Shown: one piece after another, positions 37,161 through 40,971 of the stretch
Layout of the letters: each line of letters begins with the position of its first letter
How positions within the stretch are numbered: the first letter of the stretch is position 1
DNA from: Trachelipus rathkii
Taxonomy: Eukaryota > Arthropoda > Malacostraca > Isopoda > Trachelipodidae
Length of the DNA: 40,971 bases
Reading direction: 5' to 3'
Assembly: GCA_015478945.1 (NCBI GenBank)
Contig: JABUQX010027795.1
Span: 1 to 40,971 of the forward strand
The notes under the pieces: generated by a model
Databases searched by the model: none
Told to the model about the DNA's origin: nothing
The model's input: only the letters and a program-made list of their open reading frames with translations
Made by a program: the position numbers and the translations under genes

Positions 37161-38378
37161 AAAAAATTAATAATTTTCTACAAAGAAGCAAATAAAAAAA
37201 AACAAATATTTGAATAAATCTTTTGCTCTCGTACTGCTGCAGAAATAGAAGGTTAAATGAGAGCGTACGCCTGCCAGACCTAAGAATTTTCTAATTTAAG
37301 GTGTATTAAATAAATATTAGAAAATAAAAATAAAAAAAAAATAGTTCCAATCAATAAATTGCTTGCTGAAATCAAAAAATGTTATTTTCCTAGCTTATAG
37401 TTTTTAGTCCTACATGAATGTTGCTTTCGGACCGCAATATATAAATTAAATATATAATAAATAATAAATATTTAGATATAATAATAATTATAATAATAAT
37501 ATATATATTAATATTATAATATTATTAAACATTTTTATAAATATATAATTAATAATAGTCGCAAACTTAACCAAGTCCTCGCAGAAAATCTCGAACAACT
37601 ACGAATGTTAACAAAAAAACTCCATATTTAAAGTAAGAGACTAATTTATTAAAAGGGATTTTTTTTTGGACTGCTCGAGCCCCGAAGGGGACAGGACGGA
37701 AACGTCGTCCACAGTACCGAGAGACCCCCCCACTTTCCTTGCATCTGGCGTTTCACCTGTTCTATTAGTTAAAAAAAAAATCGGAAAACGAAGACCACTG
37801 AGGTGATAAAAAAGGAATTATCTGGCAAACTCTTGGCATTTCCTTCCCTATTTGACAACGAAATAACGGCACTGAAAAAATAAAAAGAAATCTTATGACG
37901 CAAGAACTTATCCGGACATCTTATAGAAAATACAAATCGTAGTATTTTTTTCACTTTATAACTGTATTTAATTAAAAAAATAGATTTCCTTTTACCTATC
38001 CACAATTAAAAATAATAACGAATTTCTTTACATCAATTGTTACCACAATTCCAAATAGTGTTTGGTTTCGTGTAATGCCACAGTATTTGTATTATCAAGA
38101 TTTTGAAGTCGATATATATATTAATGAGGGTATAGTAACAGTGTTAGGATTTGAATAATAAATATATATTAATAATATAATAATAATATAAATATAATAA
38201 TTAAAAATATATTAATATATATAGACCTGTATGGTTACGGACTCCCGTCATTGATTTTTTTTGTTGTTTTTATATATTTCCTTAGTTAATACCTAACAAT
38301 TCAATTAAGTGTGGAACCGGACCAATGGTTTTCAACACAATATATAGGAACCTGTTCCGTTAACACTCCGAGTTTAAT
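37161..38378. other. AT-rich DNA
   Basis: TA-rich at 37435-37560 and 38150-38225. A short GC island at 37672-37700 has a CCCC-GAA-GGGG hairpin next to GCTCGAGCCCC. No gene is seen. Confidence 0.45.
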
Positions 38379-38640
38379 TTTTTTTTTTTTAACTAAGGAA
38401 TACCAAGAGGGTTAAACGCTCGCCGCCGCAAAAGAGGGCAAAGAGGAGGAGGAGTCCGGGGCGGGTCTCTCCCGGCTTCCCGGGGACGAAACTGGGTAGG
38501 ACCTTATTTCCCCCTCCCCCACTCCAGGGAGGGTCACTCCGGAACCCGCTCCTTTTGATTGGGGTTGTCCGCGGGCCTCCCGCTCCCAACAGGTTTATGG
38601 AAAACTCCCCCTGGCCCCCGCGGCTCGAGCCCCTATTTTT
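38379..38640 (-). repeat. unnamed GC-rich dispersed repeat, copy 2
   Basis: About 250 bp of strongly GC-rich sequence in an otherwise AT-rich region, starting at T12 (38379-38390). It shares the 38440-38522 segment with copy 1. The minus-strand frame across it (38389-38736) is Gly/Pro-rich and contains NKVLPSFVPGKPGETRPG. It ends at GGCTCGAGCCCC (38625-38636). Family is unknown. Confidence 0.45.
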
Positions 38641-40971
38641 TTCCTTTTTACATTTGGGTAATAAGCTATATCTGAATCCCAAATGTAATTGGTTGCTTGT
38701 AAGTTTGTCGCGTACTTTTTTTTCGAAATAGTTCATTTTTATTTTTTTTATTAATTGTTATATTTTCAATTTCGTAAAACCTTTATATGCTGATGTCATA
38801 TGGTAATTGGTTTTTTTTTCCCTGAATGCCACTTTTTCGAATATTTCCCATTTTAAAATTGTATGTATTTGTATGCAAAATGCAAGTTCATATAGTAATA
38901 TCTATATAAAATATATAAATATATAAGAAAATGTATAATATATAATTATAAAGTGATAAAAAATTATTAAAATAATTTAGAAAACTTTTGGTGAATCAAT
39001 GCCCGTCACCACTTAAATTCATTGTTACTAATATAACTAACAATAATTTAAACAAAACAAAACAAAATTCAAAACTAAGGAAGTCCGTAACATTACAAGG
39101 GGCTTTAACGTAAAGGAGATTAAAATTCAGTAAAAATAATATTAATTAATATATAGTAATAATATAAGTATTTATATAAATATATATATATTTATATATA
39201 ATAAAAATATATATATAATATAATGGGTTGAATGAATTAGAAGGTATTAGAATATTCTTTGTTAATAGCTAATTTGTTTTTTGAAACTAAATAAATTATA
39301 CAGGTTTACTTCAAAGTTGAAATTATTTTGGAAATTTAAAAAATTTCGTTGATGATGCAGCCCACGTATTTCTTAAATATAAAAATATATTTTAAATTAA
39401 TAAATATAATAAATATATAATAAATATACTAATAAAATAAAAATATAAGATAATTCTATGCTTATATAATATATATTTAAAAAAAATAATAATAAATTAT
39501 AAATATAATTATATAAATAGAAAAAGTCAAGTGTACAGAAGCCGCTCTTTCACGAAAATAGTGGCCATAAAAATATATATATATATAATATATAATAAAT
39601 ATATTAATATATATATATATAAAGATATAATATATATAAAATTATATATATAATATATATTATAATATATTAATATATAATACCATATTGTGCAATTAAA
39701 GTATTTAGTTCCATATAAAACCGTAATATAGTTATTTAAAGTTCCAAGTATAAATTGTAGAATCTTAATTATTATGAAAACGCGAAAATGGTTTTTCTCT
39801 TTAGCAAAAATTTCTGTTTTTAATTGCAAATTCCCAAATTTGGTCTCATATTGTAAATTCTATATTTACAACATAACATGTAATTTGCTAAATTACTTTC
39901 AGTTACTGTATAATAATGACATCCTACGCACGAATCTTATGAATGCTGTCAGAGTCTTGCTTCTCATTAGTTCCCAAAATGTTGAAACGTTTTTTTCTTT
40001 CCCATCCTTTTTTTCGTCCTAAGTTATATAGAGCCACACTTAAATATATGAACCAAATCTACCACTTATGTTTTCGAGTCAGTTAATTATTCCTTCCCCG
40101 TTTCCAAATTTATAGTTTTTAAGCATATGATAAACAGGTTTCATGTTAATGAAAAAAAGCTGCCGTATAAGATTGATTTTGCAATTTTGTGAATAACGCC
40201 AATGTAAATAATATTTATTTAATATAAATAATAATTAAAATATAAAATATATAAATATATATATATATAATATATAAAATATATATATATAAATATCATA
40301 ACACATATAAATAAGGTTTTTTTAATAAAGTTTAGGACTTCAAGATAGATTAATTATAAAATTTAATAAAATTCTTAAATAGTATTTCAAAATATTATGC
40401 ACTTAAAATATTTATAAATAAATTTTCAACTACATTAGTAAATTTCATCATAAAACAAGGCGAAAATGGAAATATAAAAATAAGGGTTTTTGAATTGGTT
40501 TTATTTGTCTCAGATAACAATAAAAGGAAAATTAATGAAGTAGGAAAATAAAGTTATCTATTTCCAACCTTATTTAAATGACACTTACTTTAATCTTTTA
40601 GTAATTGGTTTTAAGAAAAAACTTTTTGGTTGATTTTTAGAGGAAAAGGTTTACTTGGCACGAAAGTTGGAGCAATGCGTTAAGAAAATCGAGCCTACTT
40701 TTTAACTGGGTCCAAACAAACTTGGCTTTGTCTTATGAATATCCGTCGAAGTGGATTATTATTAATTCTACAGGAAATGTGACAAATGCTTAATGTAATC
40801 ATAAATTAATGAAAAAATATAAAAAATCTTAAATGAAATAATAAATGAATGAGTAATAATTAAAAACTTTATTGGAACAAATATATAATATAATTATAAA
40901 TTTATATATATAAATATAAATAAATAATAATAATATATAAATAATTTTAATATAAATATTATATTATATAA
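38641..40971. other. AT-rich DNA with repeated TA blocks, no gene seen
   Basis: TA/TAAATA blocks at about 38895-38950, 39130-39225, 39375-39520, 39570-39690, 40205-40305 and 40880-40971 alternate with unique AT-rich stretches of a few hundred bases. Frames of up to 100 codons cross TA blocks and are Ile/Tyr-rich artefacts. Confidence 0.55.

Overview
This window looks like non-coding-rich nuclear DNA of an arthropod, most likely a decapod crustacean. That is inferred from three things: very dense (TA)n and (GA)n arrays, decayed non-LTR retrotransposons whose reading frames resemble families common in decapod genomes, and the absence of any bacterial-style gene packing. No species can be named from sequence alone.

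Layout. 1-735 holds the 3' end of a LINE (family A, + strand), followed by (TA)n arrays that enclose a short tandem repeat (840-1004) and a minus-strand reverse transcriptase fragment (1617-2085). 2307-4164 is anonymous AT-rich DNA. 4446-6193 is the 3' part of a second LINE (family B: RT thumb, RNase H, C-terminal tail), set inside a (TA)n array. 6408-8740 is the one convincing gene: a phospholipase D of the plant-type C2-PLD class with both HKD motifs. Its catalytic part is one uninterrupted 659-codon frame; its upstream C2 part is readable only across several frame changes. 9289-12082 is a higher-GC block with a T-tract at one end and an A-tract at the other. 14790-15960 is a decayed LINE RT, 16217-16460 is a 244-bp fully palindromic element (MITE-like), 16695-17142 is a tRNA-derived SINE, 18789-19140 is a pogo/Tigger-like DDE transposase relic on the minus strand, and 22440-23701 is a second copy of LINE B. 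30030-30892 is a polypurine tract of about 860 bp. 36150-36646 is a second, inverted copy of LINE A. 36910-37160 and 38380-38640 hold two copies of an unnamed GC-rich repeat. The rest is AT-rich sequence with no recognisable gene.

How it fits together. There is no operon or pathway here, only one enzyme gene in a sea of repeats. Two points deserve a second look. The first is a plant-like C2-PLD in what looks like an animal genome. The second is the recurrent link between LINE copies and (TA)n arrays: all four 3' ends that can be placed run straight into (TA)n-rich sequence, and three fragments are enclosed by it on both sides. The C2 part of the PLD gene carries several apparent indels near homopolymers, so residual long-read assembly error is a live explanation there and may also affect the last third of the window.
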